From assembly GCA_013397435.1 (NCBI GenBank), contig VZRG01001600.1:62001-126000 (forward strand): DNA of 64,000 nt, read 5' to 3'. The notes beneath the pieces were generated by a model. The model was given only the letters and a program-made list of their open reading frames with translations, was not told the origin of the DNA and did no database searches. This document shows positions 38,711 to 51,370 of the stretch, in pieces (the first letter of the stretch is position 1; each line of letters starts with the position of its first letter). This DNA comes from Erythrocercus mccallii (lineage: Eukaryota; Chordata; Aves; Passeriformes; Dicruridae). The position numbers were made by a program, and so were the translations under genes.

Positions 38711-39060
38711 GTAAACGCCACCGTGTAGATGTGCTGTTTGGAGAGGAGAAAAAAAAATTCAAAAATTAAAACATGCGAGGATGCGGTCATTGGGCCTGGC
38801 ACAGGGGATGGGGCTGCACGGGGAGTTGGAATATCCTCCTCTCCCGTGCCTCGCGCGGCGGCGAGATGTAGCCGAAGGAAAATGAAGTCCTTACGTAAGG
38901 CGGGCTGGCTGGATGGCTGGGTACCTGCTGGGTCCTGCATCGCCAGCCGCTGCCCCGCCAGAATTACCTGGGCTTCTCCCTGCCGTGCCGCAGCCTGTCA
39001 CTGCGGGGCCTGTCCTAAAAGCAGACTTCCGTCCGCAGGAGCTCGTACATTTAAGAGCTG

Positions 39061-42000
39061 CGTAGCATTGTGGAACAAGCATAAATCAATTACATTCCAA
39101 ACTCAGAAAAATTAACCCATTTCACTTGTTACCAAGCTTAGCAGCTTGAAAGGACATGGTATAAATCTACTTTGCTGTCAAGCCACGATAGCATTACATA
39201 AATCGTTTCTTCTTGGTTACTGTTTACTGCTTCACACCCTACAAATATTTCTAACTTATTTCTTTCCCGTATCTACAGTGTGTTAATGCATTGCCCGAAT
39301 ATCCTAAAGATGTCGGCCTGCATACTCAAAAGGCAAATGCTTGTGTAAGAACTGTAGGAAAAACACGGAACAGGGCTGAGACCTTTTTGGATTTTTAATT
39401 TGATTTCAGTTTCTGGTTCTCCCTATGTTACAGAGTAGGGTGATAAACTTCCCGCCTTGCTGCTTTTCTTCCCTGCTCATCATCAAATTAAGAACACAGC
39501 TTAAGTCACAGTTCTGTTGGAGAGGGGTTTTTTAATCAGAAATTCCTATACAACATGAAACATTAATTCTTTCAGAAGGAGCTGCAAATTCTTGCTGTAG
39601 AGGCCCCGGTAAAAGTAAAACTAAAAATCAGATGAATGCTTAATCTTCCCCTGGAACAAACCCACTGAGTTACCTGAAATCTGAGGTGCCTACCTGTCTA
39701 CATCTCTGTGATGTGATGAAGTTTGCATCAAGGTTTCTATCCCTTTGGAAAAGGGAAGCCTCTAAAATGAAATCGTTACCCCCGTCCTCCCCTATGTTTC
39801 TGTTTCCTCCTTCTCCTTACCTGTTATTCCTCTCAGTGAAAGATGAGGACTGTGAAGCCTTGTTTCCCCTTCTGTTGTTGCAGAACTCCTTGGATGTGTC
39901 AGAAGTAAGCGCTGGGAGCATTTGGTGATCTTTGTGGGAGGAAGGCACAAGCCACCCAGGCCCCGTTCCCTCCATCTTGAGCCCTCCATGGTGATTTGCA
40001 GCAGCACAGGGAAGTATGAAGCACTGAGGGACAGAAGTCAGCGTTTAAACCTGACTTCACTTCAGCATTAATGACCATGCAAGTTTCAGATAACAGAGGA
40101 CCAGGGGTAGAATAGCAGCAGTACTCTAAGGTGCCTCTTTTAAAAGTTTTCTTTTGCATATCTAAAGATTAGGGAGCTGTTTAGAAAAGCAAGTGTTTTT
40201 ATTTACTGTCCTAACAGAAGGTGATGATCCACATTATCTTACATGCATCTCGGATGCATCTGCATTACTATATAGATTTCAGGGGAGCTGTATTGCTTTA
40301 AGTTAGTAAAGAAACCCAGTGAAGTTTGAAATAATTGGAATAATATTCTCCCTCTCTTTCAGTCAGATTTGCTCTTTGTGTTACTTGTGTTTCATAATCC
40401 TCCTAGCTCTCCATTTCGTCATTACAAGACCAGCATCTCTACTGTAAAAAAAAAAATGAAAGAGAGAGCTCACCCCCACTAAAAAAAAGCATTTTTACAA
40501 TCTTTTTTTTATATCAGTGTTTAAATAAATTTAGGGCACAAACTGATCCTGTTTTTAATAGGCCTATTTAGTTTCATTTACTTACACAGGTATTTTTTTG
40601 GAACTAGAAGCTCTCAGGAAGGGAATGTGTTCGATGCACCAATACCCTTTAGGGGTTTGATAAAAGACATGATATCATGAGTATCATCCCCACTTCTGTT
40701 ATTCTTCTTATATAGCAGCAACAAGATTGAATCACCATTTTTAGCTATTCTTCAGCAGAAGTTGTAATCTATCAATGTGTCAGTTCAACAGCAGTTTTCT
40801 CTTCACACTAATGTGAACCAGAAGGTCCAGCTATCACTGATTTTGACAATTTTATCTGAGATTGCATGTATTGTGGAAGTTTGAAGCAGATGAGTTATAT
40901 GACCTATTATATTTTCCTAAAGATGTACAAAACATAGAATACGTCACCTAAAACGTTTCAAACTAATTTTTATCAGATAACATTCCTGTGTTTGGTGTTT
41001 CATAAGCCTTACGCTAGAAGCACTATTAAATATTTGTCTGATAAATAACAAGAATAAGATCAAATGTGGGTCCTGTAGTTTTTTGAATGCCTCACATTGC
41101 CCTCCCTGTTGTTACATAATGCGTCATAAAGAAATACGTGCCTTCATTCTCTTTAAATCACTCCAGCATGGATAGTACTAAGCCTTCCTTCAAGTCCTTG
41201 TTATGCAAGTCCTTGCTACTGCTAATAGCTGTCAGCTCTGCGTGGTTACTTAAAAAACAAGGTAACGGCAGACGTTTTGTGAAGCTGCTTGCATTTCTCG
41301 AATTTTCAGTGAGGTGATTCCAGGTGTGTTGCTCTCTTTCTCAGCTGTAAACTAAACTGTTGCGAACAAACAGATTTTCCCTCATTAGAATAAAGTCCCA
41401 TTCATTCCAGTACATCAGAAGGTAACCAGCTTTTTTGTTGAGTTGCCTCTACAAGCACATTATGAGTATCTGAATGCACTTCAGTGTCAAAACAGTGAAA
41501 TAGACCAGAATGCAGTAATATTTTGAACATCTGTTGGAGAATGCAGGCATATAACTCAGTACTGAAAAAATACATGGCACGGTAAAAAATCCATGACCAA
41601 TCCAGCAAAGCTATTAGGTAACAAAAAATCCATATGAGCATTAAGTACTATTATTTAAAGTAAAATCTGTGTTATACAGTACAAGCAGCATTCAAGTGAA
41701 ATTGATGAGACATCTATATAGAACAGAAAGAATCATTTTTTAAAGCTATGATACGAGGTTCTGTATTTCTTTACTTGGAAAGTGGAACTTTACTCGTCAT
41801 TTTGTAAAGGTATGAAATTAACAATAAGCACTTCAGAGAGTTAGGAGCACTGCCTGGTTTGTGGGATTTTTTTTCCTCTTTAAAACACAGAGATCATTGG
41901 CGGCAAAAAATCAGGAAAAACCAGTCTAAGTTTTCCAATATCATGTAGATCTTTTCAAGTACCCTGTCCTTTAGGATGGTCTTGGTTTTAAAGAGACTGA

Positions 42001-44679
42001 CATAAGAGTATCTCAAAATTCATATACTAACTATATAAAAAAAAAATTTTTATCTTCCTTTATACTTGTAGAATATGCAAGTAGTAACTCAGCGATGTGT
42101 CACCAGGAAAATAGGGTTAGTTTCATATTTCATTAGTAGATCTATTAGTTTAACAATCCTTTATTGCATTTCTACAGTTTTTTACCTTTTCATTGCTTTT
42201 GTAAATTTGAGGTACTAGCTTATTTGTTTAGTTCCGTTTTCCTACTTCTAATTATTTCAAAAGATTCAATTATAATCTGTTCAGATCTTGGTATGACACA
42301 TGGAAAATATTTTTTCATTCCTTTTGCAAGCAGTAGGTTGGTGGGAGGAGGTCTGCACTGTAAAATACTGTACCTACGAAATTGTACTCCAGTGGGAGAT
42401 TAAATAAGAAAGAGCAGGATGACTGAGGCAAGTCATTTGTCATAGATGTTCATGCAGTTCTGGTGTTTTATTTTAAGCTGGATTCATCAAACGTGCTAAG
42501 GAGTAATTTCTGTCTAATATGAAGTTCCCATCAAAGGAGACTAAGTGGTTTAAGTTTAAACTGTGGTTTGAAAATACAGGGAAATGTTACTGGACCAGTG
42601 ACAGTTTGATTTGGTAGCCAAAGTGGATACAAGGAAGTAAATTGACGAATGATATTTTTGGCCTAAAATACGTCAGGAAAATACATCACTAATATATCAC
42701 TGTGGAGCAGTGACTTTACCTAGAAGATGGTTTTATCTATGAAGCCCAAAATTTTTACTGCAGGCATCTGAATTATGTAGATTATAAAGGGTACCGATGC
42801 CATTGGAAAGCAAGCATGAAATGGTGATATGTGAACTTCAGATATTTGAGCAATATTTACTGACCACTTTTACAGTATTTTTCAAGTTTATAATATAGGT
42901 TTAGTATTAGTTTTATTTAGTGAAAATGGAGAAGGTAAGCACTGGTGTAATATGGATTTCTGGTTTTTTACATAGGCCAATTATCATATTTAGCAAAGTA
43001 CAATACGATTGAGAAGGCCCGGGAGTAAGATTAGTTTAAAAGGGAGATTTTTAAAAAAATCAATATTGGACTTATTCTTAGTTTATATTAGTTGCTCTCT
43101 CTTTTAATATCATTTTCTCTTTTGTTAAGTTTCGTCTCTCTTCCTTCAGAAATATTGTGTTCCAGCCCTGAAAGGGAGAAATATAATAGCTACAATTAGC
43201 TTCTGTTTACTGGAGCAAAATGATTTTTTCCCGAACTGAAATACATGCATTAATTTGCTAGGCTTCCAGTAAATTTTACGTATGGTGTTTCTAAGAAAGA
43301 GATTGTGATGTCCATTTTAATGCAGCTTACCACAGTACAGCAGCCGTAATGGAACGTTTTTCTCTTTGGTAGTCAGATATACAGAACTGTCAGGCTGTTT
43401 GCTTTTAAGTACCTGAAAACTGAATCGGAAAAAAGTATTTTTGATACAATAAGTTTGGCTTTCCAGTCTGTACTTTCTTTTCAGTTTTCTAGGTAAATGC
43501 TGCGCAGATTGATTATCAGAAAAATTGAGGCTTACATAATCGGGACATACATTTTTCTACTGCCTCCCTTCCCCCACTGAGCTCTCACTTTACTATGAAA
43601 AATGAAAAATTTTGAAAAGAAAATTACTACTACATACTGATTATACACACTTTTTCGTGGAACTGCACAGCTAAGCTATTGTATGTATTTAGTAAAACAA
43701 AGCAGCAAGCAAAATATTAAAACCTTGAGACGGCTAAACTTTAAAATTATAGTTGTCATTAAATACAGTTTTATCTAATATGCTGTACCTAGCTGTGTAG
43801 CAACGAGTCCCTTCTCTTTGCATAGGGAATTAGAGTACTTCTATGTGGTCTTTATTCAGAAGAAGAAAAATAAGAACATTGTACCCCATTTTTTTATTCG
43901 TCGTAAAGCAGATGTTCCTTTGTAAGGGAGTTGGTTTAATACGTAACTTCAGAGGATGATTTTTAATGATTGTTGTTCACAAAATATAAACAAATGAATC
44001 AGAACTCTGTCCTGGTAGCTAATTACAAATTGAATTACCTAAAAAGAATATTAAAATTTTGTCTAAATATGTTAACATGAGCTCTTACCCATAGGTGGCA
44101 GTCATCTTTCACTGTAGCAGGGATGCCAAACTTTTGGTTCGTGGTAGTCACGCTTACGCTGAAATAATTTTGATGAGGTATGCGTATGTACATAAAAATA
44201 TGCATGTCTGCATTTTGAGAAGGGGGGAAGGAGGTGAAATTAACTATAAAATTAGTTAGTCATTAGGAGGAATCTAAATTGCTATGTATAAGCAGTAAGA
44301 TAAGGAATTACCGTGTTCTGGAGAAAAGGTAGAGGTATTTATAAAACCACAGAAACACATTTTTTATTGATCCATTGCTGACGCTCCTCAAAACAAAGTA
44401 ATGATGATTCAGAAACCAGTTAGCCCTACAAACTGAGCAGAAGGGCAGCCAGCGTTAGTGAACACAAACCCATATCGTGCCCAGTCCTCCAAACCAGACT
44501 TCTGTTTCATCACACTTTATCTGTAAATTAGAGAAGCACCATAGTGGTGATGTTGCCCTGGAAATCCCAGCAATAAGTTCCCTTAAATATTGAGCAAATA
44601 CAGAAAAAGTGCTGTGGGTGAGGGTGTCCTTCTAGTCATGGAGAGCAAGCAAACCCTGCTGTCCTCTCTCTCTTTGCAG
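39061..44679. other. 5.6-kb stretch without recognisable transposons
   Basis: AT-rich sequence immediately right of the orphan CpG island. I see no CR1 or LTR piece in it, in contrast to most of the window, and scattered CpG dinucleotides remain. Short candidate splice sites occur (for example acceptor GTTGTTGCAG at 39883 and donor at 39905). No protein similarity noticed. Confidence 0.45.
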
Positions 44680-45649
44680 GGCTGCGATCGACACCCGTGG
44701 CAGCGCTGCGCAAGGGGAGGACACTGCCTGCTCAAACAGAGATCTGCTCAGTTTTCCCATCAGCTTTTTTAGGGATTTATGTGGTTTATGAGGATTTCCT
44801 TTTGCAATACTACTAAGGAGGCACTTGGGACCCCACCAAAACTGGAGGGTACACAAGGAGCTAATAAGGCCAGGTCATCTCAGGCTAAAACAAACAGAAC
44901 TTGTGAAACTACAAATGTGTCATAGTAAGAGGGTAACATTCTTCTGAGAAAAGAAGACCGAAACCTGAAATTCATGGGTAGATGAGGTCATATTTTTTTT
45001 CTATTACAGCTGCACTGAAACTCTTTTCAGTTAAGATTAATCTAATACTGTGTCAAGGTAGGCTACTGTACGCATTCAGCAGAGGTTAGGAACTACCATT
45101 TTGCAAAATAGAAAATTGTAAAAGTAGACAATTAAGTGTTGCTGGTACAGTGTTTCACTGTGATGCAAGATTAAGGGCTCAGAATTGAGCAGAATGGTGC
45201 AGTATTATTAAAACAGGAGGACTAATTCTCCTTATGCAAGAGTCACAGCAACACACATCATTGTATAAGCCAAAGCAGGCAGTATGATTTCATAGTCACA
45301 CAGGGTATTTCCACAGACAGACAACCACAATGTGACTAATTAGATATTTGCATATGCATGGCCCCATTTGCTCCCCAACTGTAATAATTGCGAGCATTGC
45401 ACTCCACATTAATTTACACTCTTGTGTAACACTATTGAATATAAGATAGCGGGTGGTGATAAACTGGCTGGTGACAAATGGCTAAATTTGATATGTGTTT
45501 TGAAAATCATAGCCAGCTTTGTCCTTGAGAAAGTGGGCAGGGCTAGAGAAGACTTGCTCTGCTGTGGGGCCTGATCCTCTCTGTTGCAGGCAGCCGTGTT
45601 GCACCCTTCAACTTAACATGCAGAGACACTGGACTCCATCTTGAAGCTA
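44680..45649. other. Intergenic or intronic DNA with a strong splice-acceptor-like site
   Basis: A polypyrimidine tract and CAG (ctgtcctctctctctttgcag) end at 44679 and are followed by CpG-containing sequence ggctgcgatcgacacccgtg. This looks like an acceptor and exon start on the plus strand, but no protein or partner exon is recognised. Confidence 0.3.
45300..45460. promoter_or_regulatory. Possible conserved enhancer-like element
   Basis: Dense cluster of homeodomain- and POU-type motifs: CTAATTAG around 45337, ATTTGCATATGCAT around 45346, CCATTTGC near 45364 and ATTAATTTAC near 45409. This kind of text is common in vertebrate conserved non-coding elements. Conservation itself was not tested. 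Confidence 0.3.
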
Positions 45650-46440
45650 CCCCCACCATCAGCTTGCCTCTGTTTTTCTGTTCCTGTGCATGGTTAAAGA
45701 TTTCAGATCATGTGTATCATGACCAGCCAAACCTCTCACACTCTGCAAGGTCTTTGACTTCAGTTTAAAGAGCATTTCTCTCAGCCAGTATAAAGTCCAT
45801 TCCTGTCTGTGCTCCCTTGAGTTGTTCAGTTTCCTGCTGAAACCTGCTCAGCCTGAGTTCAGCCAGACCAGTTGTGCCATACGTGTCGTAGAGAAGGGTG
45901 CTTTTCCCTGACCATTCTTCTAACCCTCCTTTGCACCTCCACTTGCAGTAAATATATTTTAATCTGCAGGGTTAGAAGTAAGCACAGTGATCCAGATGAG
46001 ATGTTGTCAGTGCCTCTTATGGTGGATTAATACCCTCCTATTCCTCCTAGATACAAAGCGACTAATATTTTGATTTTTAATCAAAATTAGAGCTACCTGT
46101 TCTCAACATCTCAAAAGCCTTAAGGATTGGCTGAAACACCCAATTTACCCTTTTTTTATGGATACTGACAGCAAAACTTCTTCATTCCTAGCTTGTGACC
46201 TTGACCTTTGCACTATCATACTGGTATTGCATGACAAGGGTGTCAGAAGGCTTTTTTATGAAAGCGTGTCATCACTTTCATACAAGCCATGGGCTTCCCC
46301 TGAATTTCCCAGCATGTCCAGATTTGTTTGGGATTCTCTGCACTTTGCACGACTATGGACGTGAGCTGGCACACGCACACGATACCGTGCAGGGCACTGC
46401 AGGTGAGCTAGCTTGGCTCATGAAACAGAGTTGTCTCTAG
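45650..46440 (-). mobile_element. Ancient CR1-like remnant, antisense
   Basis: Phrases such as cctcctttgcacctccactt (45928), agcacagtgatccagatgag (45983) and gtgcctcttatggtggatta (46011) follow the order of an antisense amniote CR1. Divergence is high. Confidence 0.4.
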
Positions 46441-47059
46441 GATTAGGTTCCCTCCAGCACATCACAGTTTGTTAGTTCAGGTAAGCCCTCCAGAATTTGT
46501 ACAGCACTTCTGACTCGCTGTCCTGCACTGGTTTCATTTGACAGCTCTGGGAGAAAGAGACTAAATTCTGAGATTTTTACAGGAACAACAGAGGAGATGG
46601 AGTTAGTGTCTCATTTTATTGTTTCTATTGATCTTGTAGGTTAATCTCCATTTTACAGGTGATGCCTGTGAAATTGAAGGAGGAAGAGATGTACAAGACT
46701 TGTATGGCACTCTTGAATAACATCTAAAAATAAGATTTTTCTTTTTTAAAAAAAATAAAAGAATCTGGAGGATTTTAGTTGTGTTTGTAGAAGTTAGCTA
46801 AAATTTTGACTGTCTCTAATGAAACAAGAAAAAATCTGTTTCTTTAATTTTTTTCCAAGCCTTCCCTTGCCTACATGGCATTTGTATTTTGGCATTTTTA
46901 TATAGCAATTTTGATATATTTTACTTCTGTGCCTGCAGGACAACTAAGAAACTTGACCACTTGATTTGTCTTTATAGTGAAAATGCCATACTGATGGACT
47001 TTTCCTTTTAGTAAAGGCAGAGTTGCAGGGTACTGAGTCAAGCTTATCATGTAAAATGA

Positions 47060-47490
47060 CTCTCATGCCCATTGTACACAGTATTCCAGCCCCACTTTGT
47101 GCAGGCAGTACCCCAGGTTTGTATCCTCAGTTGATCATTCCTAATTTAAGGTAGTCAGTGAAAATAACTAAGAAGATATGTCTGAGGCCATTTTTTAAGG
47201 AAGTCCACTATAAACTTTTTGCTAGCTTGAGACTTTCCCTTCCCAACTACTTTGCAAGCTTTTATTCATATTAAGAGTTAATTTAGCAACTGCTGTCTTC
47301 CTCAGTTTATTTTTTTTCAAGTAGCATACTAACAAATGTTTTCCTGAAATCCAGTCAGATTAGGTCAACTCACTTCCTTGATGTAGAAAGTAGGGTTTGG
47401 TGCGTTTTTGTAAATGTCTGGCTAGCATGCCATAATCTATTATTAGGAAAGATTTGTAGTGTTTTTCTTTTTTTCTGTTTACCCAGTTTT
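47060..47490 (-). mobile_element. Ancient CR1-like remnant, antisense
   Basis: aatgttttcctgaaatccag followed by tcagattaggtcaactcact near 47336-47375 resembles the antisense CR1 segment 'cttgctgaaatccagatagac...'. The same element family as at 45.7 kb may be involved. Low preservation. Confidence 0.4.
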
Positions 47491-47995
47491 ATCCCACACA
47501 TCCTTGCATCCAAGTTTTTGATGGGCAGTCCCAATTTTTCCTCCTGTTAAATTCTCATTACTACTAAAATCTTAGTTGAGGTGACTGCTCTTGTGCTTGG
47601 ATTCAAGTACCAAGTTTTCCACCCAAAAATTAAGAAACCCAGAACAAAACTTAATTTTTTTGGCCATTTCACCTCCATGTAAAGGATTCATGGAGAAGGT
47701 CACTCACAGAGATAGTAGTAAAACATGGATTTTCTTGGAGTCTTCAGCGTATAGCTGAGAAGACCATAGATATAAGAGCCTCTAAATCCTGCAATTTACT
47801 CCTCCAAGACTTTTACACTTCACTTCTAGTCCAGCCCCGGGCTGATCATATCTTGGAAGTTTTATAAAGTCTTAAAAAGAATGTGGACATAGCTAAACAA
47901 CTTGTTCAGGGTTACTATAATTTAAAAAGCATCCTTTAAAAACCTGAAGTTATACCCAAATGGAGAAATCAGAAAAGAACATCCAGCTGGCCAGT

Positions 47996-48058
47996 TTTAT
48001 ATTTATATTTATATTTATATTTATATTTATATTTATATTTATATTTATATTTATATTT
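47996..48058. repeat. (ATTTAT)n hexanucleotide microsatellite
   Basis: Ten nearly perfect hexamers between gttttat and ttacacacac. No transposon context seen. Confidence 0.95.
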
Positions 48059-48701
48059 ACACACACATACTATTAACTGTACCAAAGAAGTATTTTGAAG
48101 AGAGCCAGTGTGACACAGGGGAAGAAGCAGGCAACTTTTGCAAAGGGAGGTGATGCCTCACAAGTCCCTCTGTGGCGAGGGGAGATCTGGTCGACACATT
48201 TAAAAGGAATTAAAGAAAGACATTTGACATCTTTTACCAGAGGCTCTCAAAAGCCTTAAGCTGCACGGGCAAAGAGGCAGCTTCTCATGTGGACAAACAT
48301 CACACAAATGAGAGGAAGCAAAGGTCAGAAACAAATGGTCACTTTTTGTGGTGATGGGAGTCCAGTAGCAGAGCCCTTCTGCTAACATGCTCAGAAATAT
48401 TCTGTGAAGGGGCAAGAATAAAAGTTGCAGAGATTGCTGTGAGCATGAAGAGAGGATGAGGGGCGAGGCCATGAAGCAGAGTGACTGAGCAAGAAAAGAG
48501 CAGATGAGCCTTGCTGTGGTTAAATGCCCTGTGATACAGGGGTCGTGGCTGGCTCCTACCCCTCCAGAGCACTGTCATGGGGCTCTGATAAATGCTGCCA
48601 CAAAAATGTCAATGCACAGCTTGGCAGTGATTCAAAAAGCATGCAAAATGTTAGGAATTGCAAAGAGAGGGACAGGGAACAAAATCTAAAAAAAAAAAAC
48701 A

Positions 48702-48772
48702 CCTCATTATTACAGTGCTGCACGAAACTCTTCTACCACTTTCTAAGTGTTGCGCATGTTTCTTTGGTCTGT
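48702..48772 (+). repeat. Unclassified repeat, copy 1 of a direct pair
   Basis: About 70 bases (including cgaaactcttctaccacttt and a shared end tttctttggtctgt) recur in the same orientation at 50612-50681 with roughly 80 percent identity by eye. I do not recognise the family. Confidence 0.75.
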
Positions 48773-50611
48773 CTGCCTTTAGCATAAAGGCATGGCAACG
48801 CGTGTGTTTAAAAAACATTGCAAAATCAAAGCTAGAAGAATGCCAATATCAGATAAACAAAACCCACTGCAGTAAAGGAAAACAACAGTTTGCTTCGCAG
48901 ACTTCTTCCCCACCTTCAGAAAAGCCAAAACAAAAATATGAGGAGATAGCTATGGCACTACTGGAAACATGCTAAGGGTTGATGAAGGTGAGTATGTAGA
49001 ACAGTCTGATCATAGTTTGACCCTCATTGGCACCTCTCTTCCCCTCTTTTATCCTCATAGATGAAATCTACTAATTGTAAAGCCATTGTTCAACGTCATG
49101 CTAAAAATCATTGATGAGCAAGAGAGAGCATCGGATCCATTAACCTGTAGATGGACAGGAAGGGCATAGTTTTATGGAGGGCTTTTGTTCTCAGACTTCA
49201 ACAGCCTTCCCTGTCACAACTGCTCAGGGGCACATGGATAACTGTAGGTGAGAAGAAGCAGGGTTGGATGCACTTGGCAGCTCCTCCACAAAGTGTGGAG
49301 GGTGATTGCAGGAAGTGGTGTTAAGCCAAGGGTTCTGCCATATCCATGATGGATAGTAACATTTTTCACTGCTGTAAGGCAGCAGCAAATATTTTTAAGT
49401 GTGGTGATCAATTTTGTTCTCTAGCATCTAATTGAACATCGGTAAATATGCTATTAAGATGTTTGACAGCGCTCTTTTGCAATCAAGGCCAAGATGTAGC
49501 CAGATGCTCATCTTAATCTCTTGAGACACATTTCTAATGAATTTTCACAGTACCTAGAGGAAAGGTCCCTGGTCTGAAGTGGGACACCTGGATGCTAAAA
49601 GCAAATTATCATTAATAATATATTGTGTTTGTGATGTCAGAGTGTCATCTAAAGACAGTGGTAAAACCTTGTAGAGGCTACTGCTGGAATCCTATTAATA
49701 AAATTACTTACTTGAAATTACTCCCAGGACATAAGATAGGATGTTCCTTTGTTGACAGTACTTTCTCCTGAAATTTATATTTATGTTTATCAAGGAACCA
49801 CCCAATACTGAGAGATAGCAGTATTTTGAAATAACTCCGTTGTATTGCAATGTCTTTGTTGTCATTCTGCCCTGTGAAGAAATGGATAAACTTCCTTTCT
49901 TCCTATCAGAAGTATGGAAGAAGATTGAGGCTCTATATGCACTGCAAAATGCAATTAGGGTGGTAAGCTATACCTGCTTAAGATAGCTATATACTGTCTC
50001 CGTGATTACTCAGTCCACTATGAGTAATCAGTCCTCATTTCTATAATGGCAACTTTTTGATCTTTTTTCTTCTGTGCTGAAGGAACTTTTCAATTCAATT
50101 TTTTTTAAAAAATTCCAAATTTTACTCAAAAAGTCTGCTAAATTTTACCATATATGAAAGCAAATCACTGCAGTGATTGCTAAAGAAATGGATTCTAGTT
50201 CTGATTTAAATTCACATTTCTAGTCAACATAATTTAGCTGCAAAAGATTTTATTCTACTTTCACCCCTAGGTTTTCTTACTATTTTTGAACCATTGAGAG
50301 AGGAAGAATGGAATCTTAGACTGATTGCTGTGCTGGAAAATGTGCAGAGAGCTACACTGAAATGAGAGCTCAAGGTATCCAGAGCTCAAATGAAAGCAAT
50401 TCAGCTACTGTAGTTGGTTTTGAGCAGTCTTCTCAACATTTTAGTTCCAAAACCTACAGAACCAACCTTAAAAAAAATCCATTTATCACCTTGTGCAGTA
50501 GCCAGAAAGGGTATAAATAATGGTAATAATAAAGACTGAATCATGAATTTTAGTGGTCTACCTTTATTTTATTTCAATTATTTTCAAACTTTTTACCATT
50601 GTTGGTTGACT
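48773..50611. other. Intergenic DNA between the direct repeats
   Basis: No recognisable coding sequence or known transposon between the two copies. Confidence 0.45.
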
Positions 50612-50681
50612 CCTACATTATTTCGGTGATGCGTGAAACTCTTTTCCCACTTTCTGAGTGTTGCACGTTTCTTTGGTCTGT
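50612..50681 (+). repeat. Unclassified repeat, copy 2 of a direct pair
   Basis: Matches 48702-48772: cgtgaaactcttttcccact then ttctgagtgttgcacgtttc and tttggtctgt. The sequences before and after do not match, so the shared unit is about 70 bases long. Confidence 0.75.
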
Positions 50682-51233
50682 GTAACCATATGTATGTTTT
50701 AGTTAGGGGTGCACTGTGATATTGCTTCTGGACAAACAAATAGGTGCAACAGTTTTACAGGCAATTATCTAGTATTTCATAATCTCCAAACTGCTCCTGG
50801 ATGGCAGACCTGAATTAGAAGACATAAAAATTGCCTTGATTAAGGTATTTATCAGAAAGCTTGACGTGACATATGTTGGAGTAATTTGTAGCAAATTATT
50901 ATTACCAGATAAGAAGTAAATTTTCCATTAATTAATTAATTAGTACAGTCTTTAGACATTCATCCTTGATCAAAAGATATTTTACCCTTTTCCAGGAGAC
51001 AACACAATGTGAAAACTTTATTTTTGTAGTAACATGTCAAAAAATAAAAGGCAATAACATGGCAAAACCCCCTCAGAGATGTAAGGTGGTGATAGGACAA
51101 GTCTGAGCTAGGAACAGCCAGAAGAGCGCATCTTCTGTGCCATAAATGCAGGCAGAGTTCAAATGCATAAAAACAGTTGTTGAACTAAAGCACATGGACC
51201 TCCTAAAAAATGGGATTCCTGGGATGATTCCAT

Positions 51234-51370
51234 ATCACAGAATTGTAGAATGGGTCAGGTTGAAGAGGACCTTAATGAGTATCTAGTTCTAGCCTCCCAA
51301 GCTTCCAGGCTACGCCACCATCCTTCCCACAGGGCTCTCTCAGAAGTTATCCACTGTCTCCAAGCAAGCC
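51234..51370 (-). mobile_element. Short CR1 3' fragment, antisense
   Basis: atcacagaattgtagaatgg then gtcaggttgaagaggacctt and agtatctagttctagcctcc is a diverged CR1 3' end. The right boundary is uncertain. Confidence 0.65.

Larger units (their letters stand above)
37480..39060. promoter_or_regulatory. Orphan CpG island, likely promoter of an unidentified transcript
   Basis: About 1.5 kb of dense CpG flanked by AT-rich DNA. It contains three CCAAT/ATTGG boxes (37882-37886, 37899-37903, 37929-37933), a TTTAAA element (37837-37842) and CRE-like TGACATCA (37819-37826), a GGC-triplet run near 38200 and a GA-rich stretch near 38290-38315. Open frames cross it on both strands but are GC-driven and match nothing I know. 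In mammals ARMC2 lies next to FOXO3 with a lncRNA between them, so a non-coding transcript is the simplest reading. No forkhead sequence is present. Confidence 0.8.

Noticed and set aside
37517..38940. Open frames up to 213 codons in the CpG island
   Set aside because: GC-rich DNA has few stop codons by chance; the frames overlap on both strands, are Pro/Arg/Gly/Ala-rich and match nothing known. A protein-coding first exon is not excluded but is unsupported.
37480..39060. The island as the FOXO3 promoter
   Set aside because: FOXO3 has large coding exons with a forkhead domain; none is found on either strand in the window, and the expected orientation relative to ARMC2 places the 3' end of FOXO3 nearer, not its promoter.
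47996..48058. Hexamer array as telomere-like repeat
   Set aside because: The unit is ATTTAT, not TTAGGG; it is an ordinary AT microsatellite.
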